From positions 17,856,001 to 17,920,000 of the forward strand of contig NC_052138.2 in the NCBI RefSeq assembly GCF_016086655.4: 64,000 bases of DNA, in the 5' to 3' direction. The stretch comes from Lepeophtheirus salmonis (taxonomy: Eukaryota; Arthropoda; Copepoda; Siphonostomatoida; Caligidae). Numbering within the stretch: position 1 is the stretch's first letter; every line of letters starts with the position of its first letter. The position numbers and the translations under genes are program-made. Positions 49,660-61,385 of the stretch are shown piece by piece. Below the pieces are notes generated by a model, which saw nothing but the letters and a program-made list of their open reading frames with translations, was not told the DNA's origin and made no database searches.

Positions 49660-49910
49660 CCTCCTCCAACGAAGTTGAACGGAGGTTTTGTCTTTGCCTC
49701 TATTTGTTTGGCTGATAGTCACCAGGATTACGGCAAAATCGATTTTGATCTAACTTGATACAAAAATGATATATGATGAAAGTAAGAGGCCCTTGAATTT
49801 TGAAAGGGCCAAGGTAGCATAAAACATTCCAAATTCATAATCGACTATAACTTTGAAACATATTGAGGCACAGAGCTCACATTGATGGCCTTACGTAGTT
49901 TAATAAAGAT
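49660..49910 (+). repeat. CCTCC/GGAGG-flanked CAGGATTACGGCAAAA repeat
   Basis: CCTCC and GGAGG pair across 20 bp. TTTGCCTCTATTTGTTTGGC, then CACCAGGATTACGGCAAAAT, then CGATTTTGATCTAACTTGAT follow. A 7-bp stem GGCCCTT/AAGGGCC lies at 49788-49810. From memory, a widely scattered repeat in animal genomes reads GGAGGT, CTGTCTGT, CAGGATTAC-CAAAA, CGATTTTGATGAAACTTGG in that order, and this looks like a decayed copy. The assignment rests on recall and should be treated as tentative. Confidence 0.45.
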
Positions 49911-51529
49911 CCTTTATATAGCAAAAAAATTGCATAGGTGAAGATTTGTGCTGTTCTAGTTTACAATGATGTTTCATACTTGTGATTTCATAATATAACA
50001 TAGTCGATGGATGGAGAAAATAATATTGAATTTTGCAAATAGCAGAGGATGAAACATTTCAAAAAAGAAATGTTTTATACAGAATATAACATTTCTCACC
50101 ATGCCCCTGCTTCGTATTCGCTATAGGGGTAGTTAAATAATAATAAGAGACAATAACATTCTTTGAAACCGCAATAATTAACTCCATATTTTTTTAATAA
50201 CTCAGAAGTTAATGAAGTATCCAAAGAAATGGATAGAGAAATAAAAGATAAATCAAAAATTTACATGGAAGTTGGAGCAAAAATATGATACCCACGATAT
50301 TTTACATGGATATTAGATATGTTAGTCTCTGGGGTGGATACACGACCCCAGGTAATAACGGATGGCAAGGCCTTAGTCCTGAGTTTCGATCTGAAAATCC
50401 TATAACTGTCTGAGACTTTTACAATTTTAACAAATTCGGTCTGGAAAAGTCTTGTAGTTATTTTCGATATACAAAAAATGATGGGTGTTGATCCGGAGAT
50501 ACATCAATTCTGTTCTTTTCAAAAATAAACTTTACCAAAAAAATATATTTTTTAGAAAAAAGGAAAATAAATTTGAAAATTTAATTTTTGTCATCACTAT
50601 AGTATCAGTCCAGATTGGCCTAGCAAAAATCCTTTAAGACCAAACCGAGATCAAAAGTTCAATATAAATATGTGAAGAACAGAAATACAAGCAATTAAGG
50701 AATATATCTTATTTCTATCTCTCCAATGGGTCTTCATTCTCTAAAACAAAAAATCTTCTCAAACTTTGTTGAATTCCTTTGAACACGTTTCGTCCATAAA
50801 ATGAATAATAAATGTTTATTGTATAACCAATACATAAATATATATATATATAAGCCAAATAACTTCAACCATTTATGAAGTAGAATAAAGTCACGTTTAA
50901 AGCTGAGATGAAATTCATTATTATAACTACTCAATTATTCCTTCTAATGATATGACCAAATATATATTATATACTTAAAATATAGTTATTTTTTGTAGTT
51001 TAAAATAGATTACGATATTATAATAAAAGTATCATTTATATTTTGATACTTTACACTTACTTTGTTACATGTCTACTACCTAATGACTGTAAATAACTGT
51101 GCAATGCAAGATTGTTTACAATTTCCAACTATATACATACTTAGAAAATACTATTTTAATGGATGAGAGGTCCAATATACAAATACTACTGGTAAAAAAT
51201 ATACTGATTAAATGTAGCAAGAAAAATCTTTGTTAAAAAGTTTTTCTGTTGTTATTTTTATTTTCGTAAAACGTTTTTATTTCAAATATTGATTTCATAA
51301 ATATTTAGAAAGTGAAAATCGCTAAATATGAAATGAGCTGTTGAATGTTTTATATTAGCTTCAAAAAAAGTCAACACTCATCAAAAGTCATTATTTCTAC
51401 TCATGGTGTTCATTTTTAATAATTAACTAATAATAATTTGTCACTCCTTAGATAGCATTTGATCAATTGTGCATCTTTCAATCCTTTTCTTCAATTTAAC
51501 GAATTATTTTTTATTTTATTTTGCCGAAA
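49911..51529. other. AT-rich non-coding stretch
   Basis: No gene supported. GGTCTGG/GATCCGG words at 50340-50640 (for example GTGTTGATCCGG near 50488) recall hAT-like MITE ends but could not be paired. Confidence 0.45.
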
Positions 51530-51720
51530 AACAATAAGGGACTGTGTATCTGAGGATTTGAGGTGTAGGAGCTACAAGATGCAGGTGGGCCAGATCTTGA
51601 CCCAAAAGGCAAAGAACAACAGGATGATGAAGTCAACAAAATTGCTCAACATGCTCAACCACCCAAAGCAGGATGCTGTGGTTTTTCTCTTATGATAAGA
51701 ATTTCTAAGTAGAAGGAATA
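51530..51720 (+). pseudogene. Mariner transposase fragment around the first catalytic motif
   Basis: Reads KTIRDCVSEDLRCRSYKMQV, then GQILTQKAKNNRMMKSTKLL and NMLNHPKQDAVVF. This is the linker between the DNA-binding and catalytic domains of arthropod mariners (E-D-L-x-x-K-S, L-T-x-x-x-K-x-x-R, L-L-N-x-L-x-H-P). One frameshift then gives SYDKNF, matching SDEKNF. The first catalytic Asp is thus a Tyr codon (TAT, 51691-51693). No N-terminal start and no second or third motif remain. Terminal repeats not found. Confidence 0.75.
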
Positions 51721-51769
51721 CGTAAAGAGGGTAATTAAGAGTTAAATTATATTTGACCAACCGCTTTGC

Positions 51770-51900
51770 TAAAAAAAAAGAAACCAAAAATCAACATCAT
51801 AATCCTAAAAATTTGAATAATGTATTGGAGAAGAACAGGTAAGGTGTCATGACGTGTCATTAGATTTGTTGCAAGTAGATATGTCAGGAAATAAATATAA
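51770..51900. repeat. Dispersed repeat, copy B
   Basis: AAAAATCAACAT, AATTTGAATAATGT, GGAGAAGAACAGG, GTGTCATGACGT and GCAAGTAGATATG follow the order seen at 16690 and 56570. It lies just after the mariner fragment and may be its degraded continuation. Confidence 0.4.
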
Positions 51901-53032
51901 ATAAATCTCTCCCAGTATCGTCCAACTAAGACTTACAACTCTAACTCTGCGACAAATCTTGAGGGTTACTCTCCGTCTTTCGTGAGCATACACATTAGGG
52001 ATTACTTCATACTTATATGTCTATTGATAACAGCCTTGAAAATAAAAACACTGTTCAGCTTGGAAATGCAAAAAATTTGGCCCTCGTATTAGGTTATATT
52101 TTCTAAAACTCTAGGGTAAGTAGAGGGTAGTTGGTGCAAGGGGAAAGTTTGTGTTGCTCATTTTCTTCGAGTAGTGTTCCATAATTATCGCGGAATAACC
52201 ACCTATTAGTGCTTCACTATTTACGACTCTTTGAGAATGGTTTAGAACACTCAATCCTGAACTGCTACTGAAACTCAAATAGAAGCTCAAATTATTAAAT
52301 CCTTTTTGTTTTATCAAAATTTAATTATTTTTCTGTTAACTTATAAGTTGAATGGAGTTAATATTAATTGAGTATGAAATTGATGACAAAGGCTACTTAT
52401 TGTTTTGAAATACGCAAAAAGACTCAGATCTCGACATTACTTTTACAAGCTGAGCTATATGCTTAGAAAGGAAAAGAGCTCCAAATAGGTCCGTTCTCCT
52501 CTACTTGTTGAAAAAAAAAACAACACTCAATCTTACAGTTAGGTCATTAAATTTTGATACGATTCTTATTCATAATACAGATAGTTATAGGGGAGAAAAG
52601 ACTATTAGAGGGTAGTTTAAATTCCATATCAACGATTTTTTAAAACAATATTGCTTAAATATAGATTATTCTACATTGTAAATGTCATAAGAACATAATT
52701 TGAGATACACTTAATAATTAATTCAGTCTGTAACTTTTCTTCCATTCCCCCTCCTTCCTTGAATGTTTCTATAAATAATTTACAGTACATGGTACCCCTT
52801 CTATCGTTCTCACTCCATCCCAACTATAAAATTAGTTTTTTGAATATCCTTATACCAAATAAATAGCTTCTACGACATCTGACCTATTCCCGAAATACAT
52901 ATTTATTACTTATAGATAATAGTTATTTTATTACTGTAATATTCTGAATACTTATTTGAATATTTCTTAAATTTAATTGGTGATCAATTTGAATTATTAA
53001 CTTCATTTTTGTTCATAATATTGTTGTATATA
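51901..53032. other. AT-rich non-coding stretch
   Basis: A minus-strand open frame at 52111-52317 is Ser-rich and has no family signal. AGTTGGTGCAAGGGG near 52128 resembles AGTTGGCGCAAGGGG near 57283, a possible short shared repeat. Confidence 0.45.
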
Positions 53033-53072
53033 TAGCTCATTTTGCTCTGTACATACAGAGCAAAATGAGCTA
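53033..53072. repeat. Perfect 40-nt palindrome
   Basis: TAGCTCATTTTGCTCTGTA (53033-53051), CA, then its exact reverse complement (53054-53072). Nineteen perfect pairs with a 2-nt centre. It sits in AT-rich sequence with no gene beside it. Confidence 0.95.
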
Positions 53073-54853
53073 TTATTATTTAAAATATAATTAGTGCGTA
53101 AAAATAAAAAAGATTAACGTACATCACTCTGCAAGGAATTAACGTTTAATTTCTATTTTGAAAAACCACTATGAAATTATTGATGATCATTCTTATAACA
53201 AGTCAGTTAGTATGAGACATGAACTCATTTTTCAATTTCTGGTCGTATTTTTGACCATCATATACCAAGTTCTAAGTTGGAGACGATTTATTTATTTACG
53301 TTAATATCAGAAAATATTCTTAACTCTTTTTCAAATTATGATATTTCAAATATGCTCAACCATTTTTTTATTATTATTAACCTATGTAATAATCTCTTGC
53401 AGATCCCTTGATTACACACTGAGGAGCACAAGATCTCCAAAAAACCTTATATGGGAACAACTGCTCTAAATATTCATCTATTTCCCTCAAACTTTATATT
53501 CCTTCATTTTTACAACAAAAATAAAAATTTTAAACCATTTTTTTCAAACAGTTTGGCACAAAAATAATTAAAGACATCTCTATTGTACATAGTAGTGTTC
53601 ATCATTTCCTAGAAAATTGTGTTAAAGTGGAATCCCAGCAAACAAATTATTAAATTTTGGGATTTCTGGAAATCTGAGGAACTTGTTTCTAAATAATAAA
53701 TTTTAAACTGGTCCTATCCAGAATATATTGTCAATTATCATGTGTTTTAGTATTATTGTTCTCACTAATAGAGCCCAGGTTGTTTTTTAGAGTCTGAGGT
53801 TTCAGCTTTTTTTAACTAAGTAATCTGATTCGATCAGAAAAACAATATGATTAAATAATAAGTGACGAACATACTAATTTTTGGTGGATTATGCATAATT
53901 AAATGCGTGATTTCCCGGAAATTTGCCATAGGTGTAAACCCCCCACCCCTCCAAAAAAACCCGGAATCCAGAGAGAGAAAATTTAGAACATATATAAGTC
54001 ATCTTATTTTTAATTAAATTTGATGATGGAGAAAAAAATGGACAAAATCTTCTATAAATATAGGTAAAAAATAAAAATAGATTTGTCATTTTTTTTTTTT
54101 TTTTTTTGCAAAAAAAAGTGCATTTTTTATGTATATTGATAAAATGCTAAATATGACATTAATTACTCTGCAGTTAAATCTATTAGCCGCACAAATAAGA
54201 AAATGTCCAATGTAGAGTTAATTGATGTATATCCACATAAATCCTTCTAATTACTGTTTACTATGAATTATGATTCAGTTGGTATTCATATTATATATAC
54301 TCGTATGTTATACCTAGGATTGGTTTACATTGCATTGAGTAATTATTGATTACAATGATTCATTAATCAGATAAATAAATATCTATTGGAAATAATAAAG
54401 AGCTTCAATGCATTGAAATAATGGCCAATGATTTATATGTATCATTGTAGAAAAAAAAAAAAACTAAATGAGAAAATAGATCTACCACAGATTTAAAAAC
54501 AAAAAAACTCCAGAGAATTCTTTAAGAACCATTATCTTTAATGGTTCTAAATATTCGTTTATGTACTATAAAATGTATTGTTGCTTGAATGATAGAGAGA
54601 GAGTTTATCAATAAATTATCTGTAAAAGGTGATTGACAATATGTCATGACTTTTTGCAACCATGAATGAATTGTATTTCTATCCAATCAAGCGGTTTTTT
54701 AAATAACTGCATTTGTGTAGACAACATTATCTTCAATGTAATAAAAGTTGTATGAAATATTATCTAAAACAAGTGCAATAAATTTGTAGTTACAACTTGT
54801 AACATAATAAATTTTGATCTTTCTTTCTGAAAATGTAAAAATAAAAGGTTTTT

Positions 54854-54888
<35 letters not shown>

Positions 54889-54970
54889 ACAATAAGGCAA
54901 TTTAAAAAATAATTGTTTAATTATTTTTATAGGTTACAAAAAGGACTATCAAAACTATTTAATGCAAAAT
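53073..54970. other. AT-rich non-coding stretch
   Basis: No gene supported. It contains a 30-nt T run at 54857-54886 and a TTGTAGTTACAACTTGTAAC word near 54785. Confidence 0.5.
54857..54886. repeat. 30-nt T homopolymer
   Basis: Lies about 240 bp upstream of the RNase H relic; in plus sense it is on the wrong side to be that element's A-tail. Confidence 0.85.
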
Positions 54971-55127
54971 AACTAAAAATGAATTTTCTTTGGGGCACCT
55001 AGGATGGCCCCGACGCATCGTTTTTAGCGATAAAATACTTGATCAAGTTGAATTAAATAAAGTAAGTGACTATTTCCAAGGCAATCATATCTGGGCCGAC
55101 AACCGTTAAGTTGAAGGCCCTCATACA

Positions 55128-55872
55128 ATTATATATACGGACGGATCCAAAGATGAGGAGAAAAGTAACCAGGTGCGGGATGGGCTATCACTCGCGGTGA
55201 CATGTCAATTCATCAATGATCAGCATCATTGTCTTCAGAGCAGAAATGATCGTCATCACACAATCAGTGGTAGCTCTTCTTTACCAAGACAAGACATCAA
55301 AAAGTACCAATTCGATCAGATTCTCAATCTACAACTGCTGCTATTCTTAATGTGTTTACATAAAGTTATACAGTTACGAAGTGCAAAGAAATATTAAAAT
55401 TCGGAAAATAAACATATATCTCGATTGGTGCAAAAGCCATTCAAATATTTCAGAAAACAAATTGGCAGACTATCTTGCAAAGAGTGATGCTGAAGGTCAA
55501 AATTGTTTGTGCGTTGGAGCACTTCCAAGCTACATAAAGAAGGTGGTGGATGTCTTCTTCTTCGAAGTTTGGTGCAACAGAATCAGGGAAGATCAAAGAA
55601 TGAAACATACACATCACATGTTGAGGAAACCAAAACAAAAGAGTGTCAAATTTCCTTGTCAAAAGATTAACTTACTTGTTCTATCCTACACAGGTCATGG
55701 GCTATTTTTAGCCCATCTGAGCAAATGGAAAAATACAAGTGCAATGTGCAATATTTGCATGGAAGAACCACAAAGCGCAGACAACCTTATTAACAGATGT
55801 TCATCGCTCTCATATGAGAGATTTTGCAAGCTTTGCAAGAAGAGGATGAAGATCGAAGTATTCTTAAATTGA
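55128..55872 (+). pseudogene. Non-LTR retrotransposon ORF2 C-terminus with RNase H, dead
   Basis: The RNase H domain starts IIYTDGSKDEE (first catalytic Asp 55140-55142), the standard Y-T-D-G-S opening. AGWAITRGDMS is readable in the +1 frame. After shifts, a 163-residue open frame (55381-55872) carries INIYLDWCKSHSNISENKLA, then DYLAKSDAEGQ. This matches the W-x-x-x-H-x-x-x-x-x-N-x-x-A-D end of RNase H. TGHGLFLAHLSKW and AMCNICMEEPQSADNLINRC follow; this is the Cys-containing tail usual after RNase H in arthropod I/R1/Jockey-type LINEs. No reverse transcriptase is recognisable upstream, so the copy is 5' truncated, the normal fate of LINE insertions. Clade not determinable. Confidence 0.85.
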
Positions 55873-58800
55873 TTAAATGTACAAAAATGTAACAAATTAT
55901 TGATAGAAACTATAAAATAAATTAGGAATTAAGATCAATTTCTGTTATTGTAGCAGATATACCCCTTTGTGTGGTTGTGTTTTTTGCCGTATGTATGTAT
56001 AGTTTTGTAATGTATGCATGTCTGTATTATTTTATAATGCAGATATGTACATTGGTAAACAGAAAAAATTCTCAACTAACTAAAAATATTCTAAGTATTC
56101 TTAGTATGTATATCCACTAGGTAAAGAGTTTTTGCCTTTTTCATAGTTTGATCGAGATGTGCGACCTAAAGATGGCCTCGTTGGGCAATGCAATTTTGTA
56201 TAGGTAATGTTCATACCCAAAGTCAACTTTTCCACTGTACCCCTAATCGAAATTATATTGTACAGTTGTTGTTTTTTTCAAATAAGGCTATTATTAATAT
56301 TTAATTCTTTAGAAGGGGAGATCTAAAGCTTTAAAATAAAGTGTCAAAACGACGCATTTCGCCATATATTAGCTGGAGTAGATTCACGGTCTTATTAATA
56401 TATTTTCCCCACTCAAGATGTTGCCTTTTATGATACCACAGATGATGACGTCAATTCATCATTTTCAGTCATTTCCACTCATGATCTAAGCAATTTTTTC
56501 TTCCCTTCGCAGAATCCACCTTGTTAATTTTAGTTAAACGGGTGAATTCTTAGAAACTGTGCAGTTAAGAAGAAACAGCAAATAGTATTCTGACAATTTG
56601 ATTGATATTTTGGAGGAAAGCAGCTAAGCTGTCATGACTTTTTATTAATTAGATGAGAACATCTATGAGATGAAGGAAATAAACATAAATCCAACTCTGT
56701 ATTTAGCAAGCTCTACACACAATTGACATTCATATTTTATACAACTCCAATAACGCACATTCACAAAATATAAATTTATGTACATCTTTGTCAATAAATT
56801 CAAGGACAATGTAGCTTAAATTATGTGTAGGCTCCTTTTCGAAAAAAAATAAAAAAAGTTTAATGCACTTAAATAAGGAATCGTTGACTGAACAGTTTTT
56901 CCTACGTAGGCCCAAACGATATTTGTATAAATTAATGCATAATTCCTTTGGTTGTTTTTTTTTCTTCTTCAGATATACATACATTTATAAATATATTTAT
57001 TGATTACAAGATGTAATAACTTTACAATGTATTATAGAGATTTAAGTATCCATAATATAAATGAGATTCATATAAGAGCACATTCGAGTATGTACACCTT
57101 CGCAAAGATTGCCAGAAACTGGGAGGAACATACATACATACAAAATTCATATATACTATTGCAATCTTATAAATACAAAATAATAATCTCATCAGTCATA
57201 ATCAAGATGTTTATAGCAATTCATGTTTTTTGAATATGTTGGTATACATATGCAAAATTAACTCTGAAAATATAGTGGCTAGTTGGCGCAAGGGGCAAGT
57301 AGGCGTTCTTCAATTTATAGCAATGAGTTGCATTTCAGCACCTTCTTGGAATGTCATCAACTATTACTGTGATTGCTGTAGTGTGGGGGTTCGATCTGAA
57401 ATTCTAGACCGGTCTAAGACAGTTATAATTTTTGAAAGACTAATCTCAAGGTACAGTGTATAAATTTACCCTCTTGTCCTATTTTCTCTTCCTAACTCGA
57501 AATTAGAGACTGCCTAGGCGGAAAGTTGAAATTCAATTATTGCAACCTTTAATTAATAATATAAAGATAGAAATGGAAGTAGATCTGTGGACTGGGGGAT
57601 GAGGCAGGAGGAAATCGTATATCATGATATGGGGGACTACGACTTTTTCTTGTACTTCGGCCTCATTCCTCAGTCCAAGGATCGACTCCCAGTCACTTTC
57701 CTTCCACTTAAGAGACACACTCACAACATAATGAGACTTCCTATGTACTTTTATGATCCTCCAAAGTTTAAATTGTTCGAATATCTCAAAAAGTCGATAA
57801 TATTATTCACTTTGCAAAATTATTTTCCTGCTATTAAAAGTTTGCAATAATTGAATGTCAACTTTCTACTGTAGTTGTCTCAAATTTTGAGATAGAAAGA
57901 TAAAGTATAACCTGTGGGCAAACTTGTACAGTGTACTCAGTCTGGACGGGTCTCGTAGTAAAACTCAGGTTTGAGATTCCCTAAAATGTTTCCCTCGTCT
58001 TTGTTGTGTATAACATTTTTTTTTAAATTTTGGTCCACGGTTTGAGACCAAAGTCAAAATAATGAAATATGGGTCCACATCGGCTAAGAAAAACTTTACT
58101 TAAGGCTGAATCACAAAAAAAAAAAAAAAATGGGTTCGGATCGAATTTCAACACTTTTAGTTAGTGGTACCTATTCCTGTTGTGTGACTCATTTACTGAA
58201 CTTACAACCTCGGAGCAAGTTCATTCATGTTCTTCTGAAATTCAGGTATTAGCTTAAATACATTCTTAAGTCTGTTAGTTTTTATGCAAACACAATTTTT
58301 TTTTTGTTTAATTTAAAAGTTAAATAAAGTGAATCGCTCAATTATTCATTGATATATTATTGTTTAAAGTCCAAAAGTAGCTGAGAGGCAAGTTGGTACA
58401 TAGTAGTTGTGGTAAGTTCAAAAATAGAAGATTTTTTTTTTTTTTTTTTCAGTAGAAACTGAAACGGTTGGCTATTTTCATAGGATTACAAAACAAATAA
58501 TTTATATTTTTGGTTAAATTAAACCAATTATATGAATAAGCACTATAATCAATAATTGTTCCTGTTTCAAATGTCCCTAAGTTTCCACATCAATAGGTCA
58601 AATTAAACAACAAATTGCTCAAAGTAACATTAATTATAGTATAAGTAGGTGTTAAAAGTTGTTAATTGTTTTGAACTTTGCAAAAAAAAAAGAAATTAAA
58701 TCTCAATATCACTTGTTACAAGCTGATTATTATGGCAAAAACTTAATTTTGTTCTAGTTAGTCAAGTTTTCTAATACTTAGTGTAATCTTTGTTGGTTGG

Positions 58801-59104
58801 TGTGTATTTTATATGTTGACAAGTTACTTTTCCATCGTAAAATTCAGTTATTTTAATTTAATTGTGGAAAAAGTGTGCTATTCATATCCCTTATATGAAT
58901 CCAAGCAATTTATCATTTAGATAGAAGAAACAACATTATGTCCATAATATTGTACCAGCTCTAAAAAAAGTATTTTTATATTTTATTTTTTGGAACCATT
59001 GTTAGATATGAATAAGCTCAAATAAGTATAAGGTTTCGATTTTTTTGCGAAATTTATATATATATATCTCATTCTATATATATATTATATATGCACTTTA
59101 CACA
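55873..59104. other. AT-rich non-coding stretch
   Basis: Holds copy C of a dispersed repeat (56570-56680) and an open frame near 57587-57850. The reverse of that open frame is also open; neither shows a family signal. GGTCT/GGACC-type words near 57410 and 57940-58140 may be worn MITE pieces. A T-run lies at 58434-58449. Confidence 0.45.
56570..56680. repeat. Dispersed repeat, copy C
   Basis: AATTTGATTGATATTTTGGA, then GCTAAGCTGTCATGACTTT, ATTAGATGAG and GAAATAAACATAAATCC align with 51800-51910. Confidence 0.4.
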
Positions 59105-60590
59105 TAGACACTAGTGATGCGCGGGTCGGGCTGCGTATTTTCAACCTGCAATTTCAACAAAAATCAGGTCGTTAGACAGGAATCATTATTACCGATTTTT
59201 AGATCAATTTTACATTGAATATTCTTACAAAATCATCAAAGAGAGCCAAAATAGGGCCACCGACGCTTTTTCACATTGTATAGGAAGACATCAGTAACAA
59301 ACAAATTCTACAGATTATCTCAGTAAAATGAAGAAAATAAACACACAGTAAGTTCCAATATTATTTGTAAATATTCATTTCATACAACAAAGCACAAGTG
59401 TCTGCGCTGTGGAATAATAACATCGTTTCTTTAACTAAAAAGTTGTGCACTAAGGGAAGAATCAAAACCTACTTCTTCTCCCATAAGTGTATTGAAACTT
59501 CGGCAAACATCCTTTATTGATATCCTAAATAACGCCAGTAATACAACTTTGTAGTCTAAAAATAGAAAAAAAGCTTGAATTCTAGGATAACAGAAGTTAA
59601 CTGGATCACATTCTCCGAATGATTTAAAGTAGCAGCTATTATCACCCTAATTTAAGAAATAATTTATTCTGACAGAAGCAATCAGGTTACGATTCCAATA
59701 CAAATAGAAAAAGTTGTAAATAGTGTGCTTGATATTTTAGGAAACTTTACAAAAAACAGACAATCTTTACTTCTTACCTAAGATTTTAAAATTTAAGAAT
59801 CAAGAAATAGGTAGTATAAAGAAATCCAATATTTTAATATATAATCCAATCTTATATTTGTATACATATTAATACCTCATTTTTTTTTCATTGATCTCCA
59901 TCACTGGGTCTCAATGATTACTTTTTGAATATTTTTCATACCGATTTGTGAAACTACTACTCTAACTATATCAAGTTTCAATTATTTTAGTTGATAATAT
60001 ATTGTCTATATGTTGGTATTAGTTGTTTTGAAATAAATATATTTTGTTAAAAAGAAAAAAAAAAGTTTGTTCGTCACTTAGAATGTAGTAAGGTTTTTAA
60101 CCTTTTAAATGTCATATTTATTTCTAAACAAGTTTTGACATTCCAGAACCCTCAAATTCACACAATATTCCAGAATTTGAAGCAAATCCACCCTTTGTTA
60201 TGCTACTATGGCCCACATTGAATTTATAGGTAAAGAGTGTGGGTTCTCCGAGTTCAGTAAAAAGCCGTTATATAAATATTAAGGATATGAAAAATTATAT
60301 TTAAAATCTCACATCACACTACCAAAATAAGGTAATTTCATAATGAGTAAAAAGATTTATGAGCAATTTTACAAAATAAACTCCAAAATGTCAAGTATTG
60401 ATGCAATTTATATGTATTCAATAAGTATGTAGACAAGACATAATCAACTTTTTTTTTTTTTTTTTTTGTCAAAAATATTATATCATAGTAAAAGTAGACA
60501 AATTTTAAGGCGGTTCAAGCAGGGACACAGAATTCAAAAGATACAGGATCAAGCAGGCTAAAAAAAAAAAAAACACGTGCATCACTTATA
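59105..60590 (+). mobile_element. Dispersed repeat with GTGATGC ends, long copy
   Basis: The left end is TAGTGATGCGCGGGTCGGGC. The right end on the other strand is TAAGTGATGCACGTG, giving a short inverted repeat GTGATGC(G/A)CG. GTATTTTCAACCTGCAATTT, AAGGTAATTTCATAATGAG, ATGTATTCAATAAGTATGT and an A-run before the right end match the 45180-45830 copy in order. The ends are reminiscent of hAT elements, but the flanking octamers do not match, and no transposase frame could be read in the 59300-60300 interior. Confidence 0.55.
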
Positions 60591-61089
60591 AAATATTAAA
60601 TTTATACTTCTTGCCTATTAAGAGTTTGAATAGGCCTTTATCCTTGACTAAATTATTTCTTGAAGAAGATTGAACACTAGATGTTCTAGATAAGGGATTG
60701 CTAACCAGCGGTCCTAGAGCTGGACGCAGGTCTTCTACCCTGATGCTGCAGCTCTGGAATGTGGTTTTTTAAACAGTAAAATTTCATTTCATTGAATTAT
60801 TGTTCTTTAAATTCAGGTCAAGGCTCCGATGCACATCTCAAATGCCCAAAGGATGACTAGGATGGCAAATAAACACATTTTTTGTTTGCTGCATGTATCA
60901 TTAGAATTTAAGTGCAACTTTTTAATTTATTTGAAGGATATCTTTAATTTGGCGTTTTTTATTATTTTTTTAAGAGTTTTAAGAGTAAATCGTTAAGTTG
61001 AAATATAAAGAATAATCAAAACATTAAATGCAGTCTATGTAATGTAGCTTCATTTTAGATGTCAAAAAATATTTCCACTCTCCATTGTT
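60591..61089. other. AT-rich non-coding stretch
   Basis: No gene supported. CAGCGGTCCTAGAGCTGGAC at 60707 is a G+C-rich patch without visible partner. Confidence 0.5.
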
Positions 61090-61385
61090 TCTTGTCCGTC
61101 GGATCCAAATGGTTGTTTGAGTGTAAAAAGTGCTACCTTGGGCTGGAGAAAAGTTCGTGAACAACTTTTTTTTCACTCAAGACATAGCTCCGTTTCATCT
61201 TGCCTCTAAAACATATGCCTTCCTGAGAGACAACTTTATGTGTATATTTGAGACCTCGATATGTGGCCACACTCCTCTTCAGATACGAACCATGTGTAGT
61301 ACTCTATCTAGGCGCGTCTGGAGGAGAAGGTGTACGCTAATCCTCACATGAGTAAAGAGTCTCTAGACGTTTCCATCAAGAAGGA
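61090..61385 (+). pseudogene. Mariner transposase catalytic-region relic
   Basis: LPWAGEKF, then FTQDIAPFHLASKTYAFLRD, corresponds to the LPW and Q-Q-D-x-A-P-x-H motif carrying the second catalytic Asp (61181-61183). After a frameshift near 61250 the frame reads DMWPHSSSDTNHV, a stop, Y-S-I, where families have DMWPPSSPDLNPLDYSIW. The third Asp is replaced by TAG at 61297-61299. LEEKVYANPHMSKESLDVS, then IKKE, matches the C-terminal helix region. Asp to Asp-site distance is 116 nt, close to the 114 nt of a DD37D arrangement and longer than the 105 nt of DD34D. N-terminus and terminal repeats not found. Confidence 0.8.

Noticed and set aside
838..54886. Poly-T tracts of 28-35 nt at 838, 24490, 49190 and 54857 as retroposon tails
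   Set aside because: No body or target duplication could be tied to any of them; they may be plain slippage tracts or assembly-inflated homopolymers.
57533..57850. Open frames on both strands, somewhat richer in G+C
   Set aside because: Neither strand shows a motif I can name, and each is interrupted just outside; listed only as a gap note.
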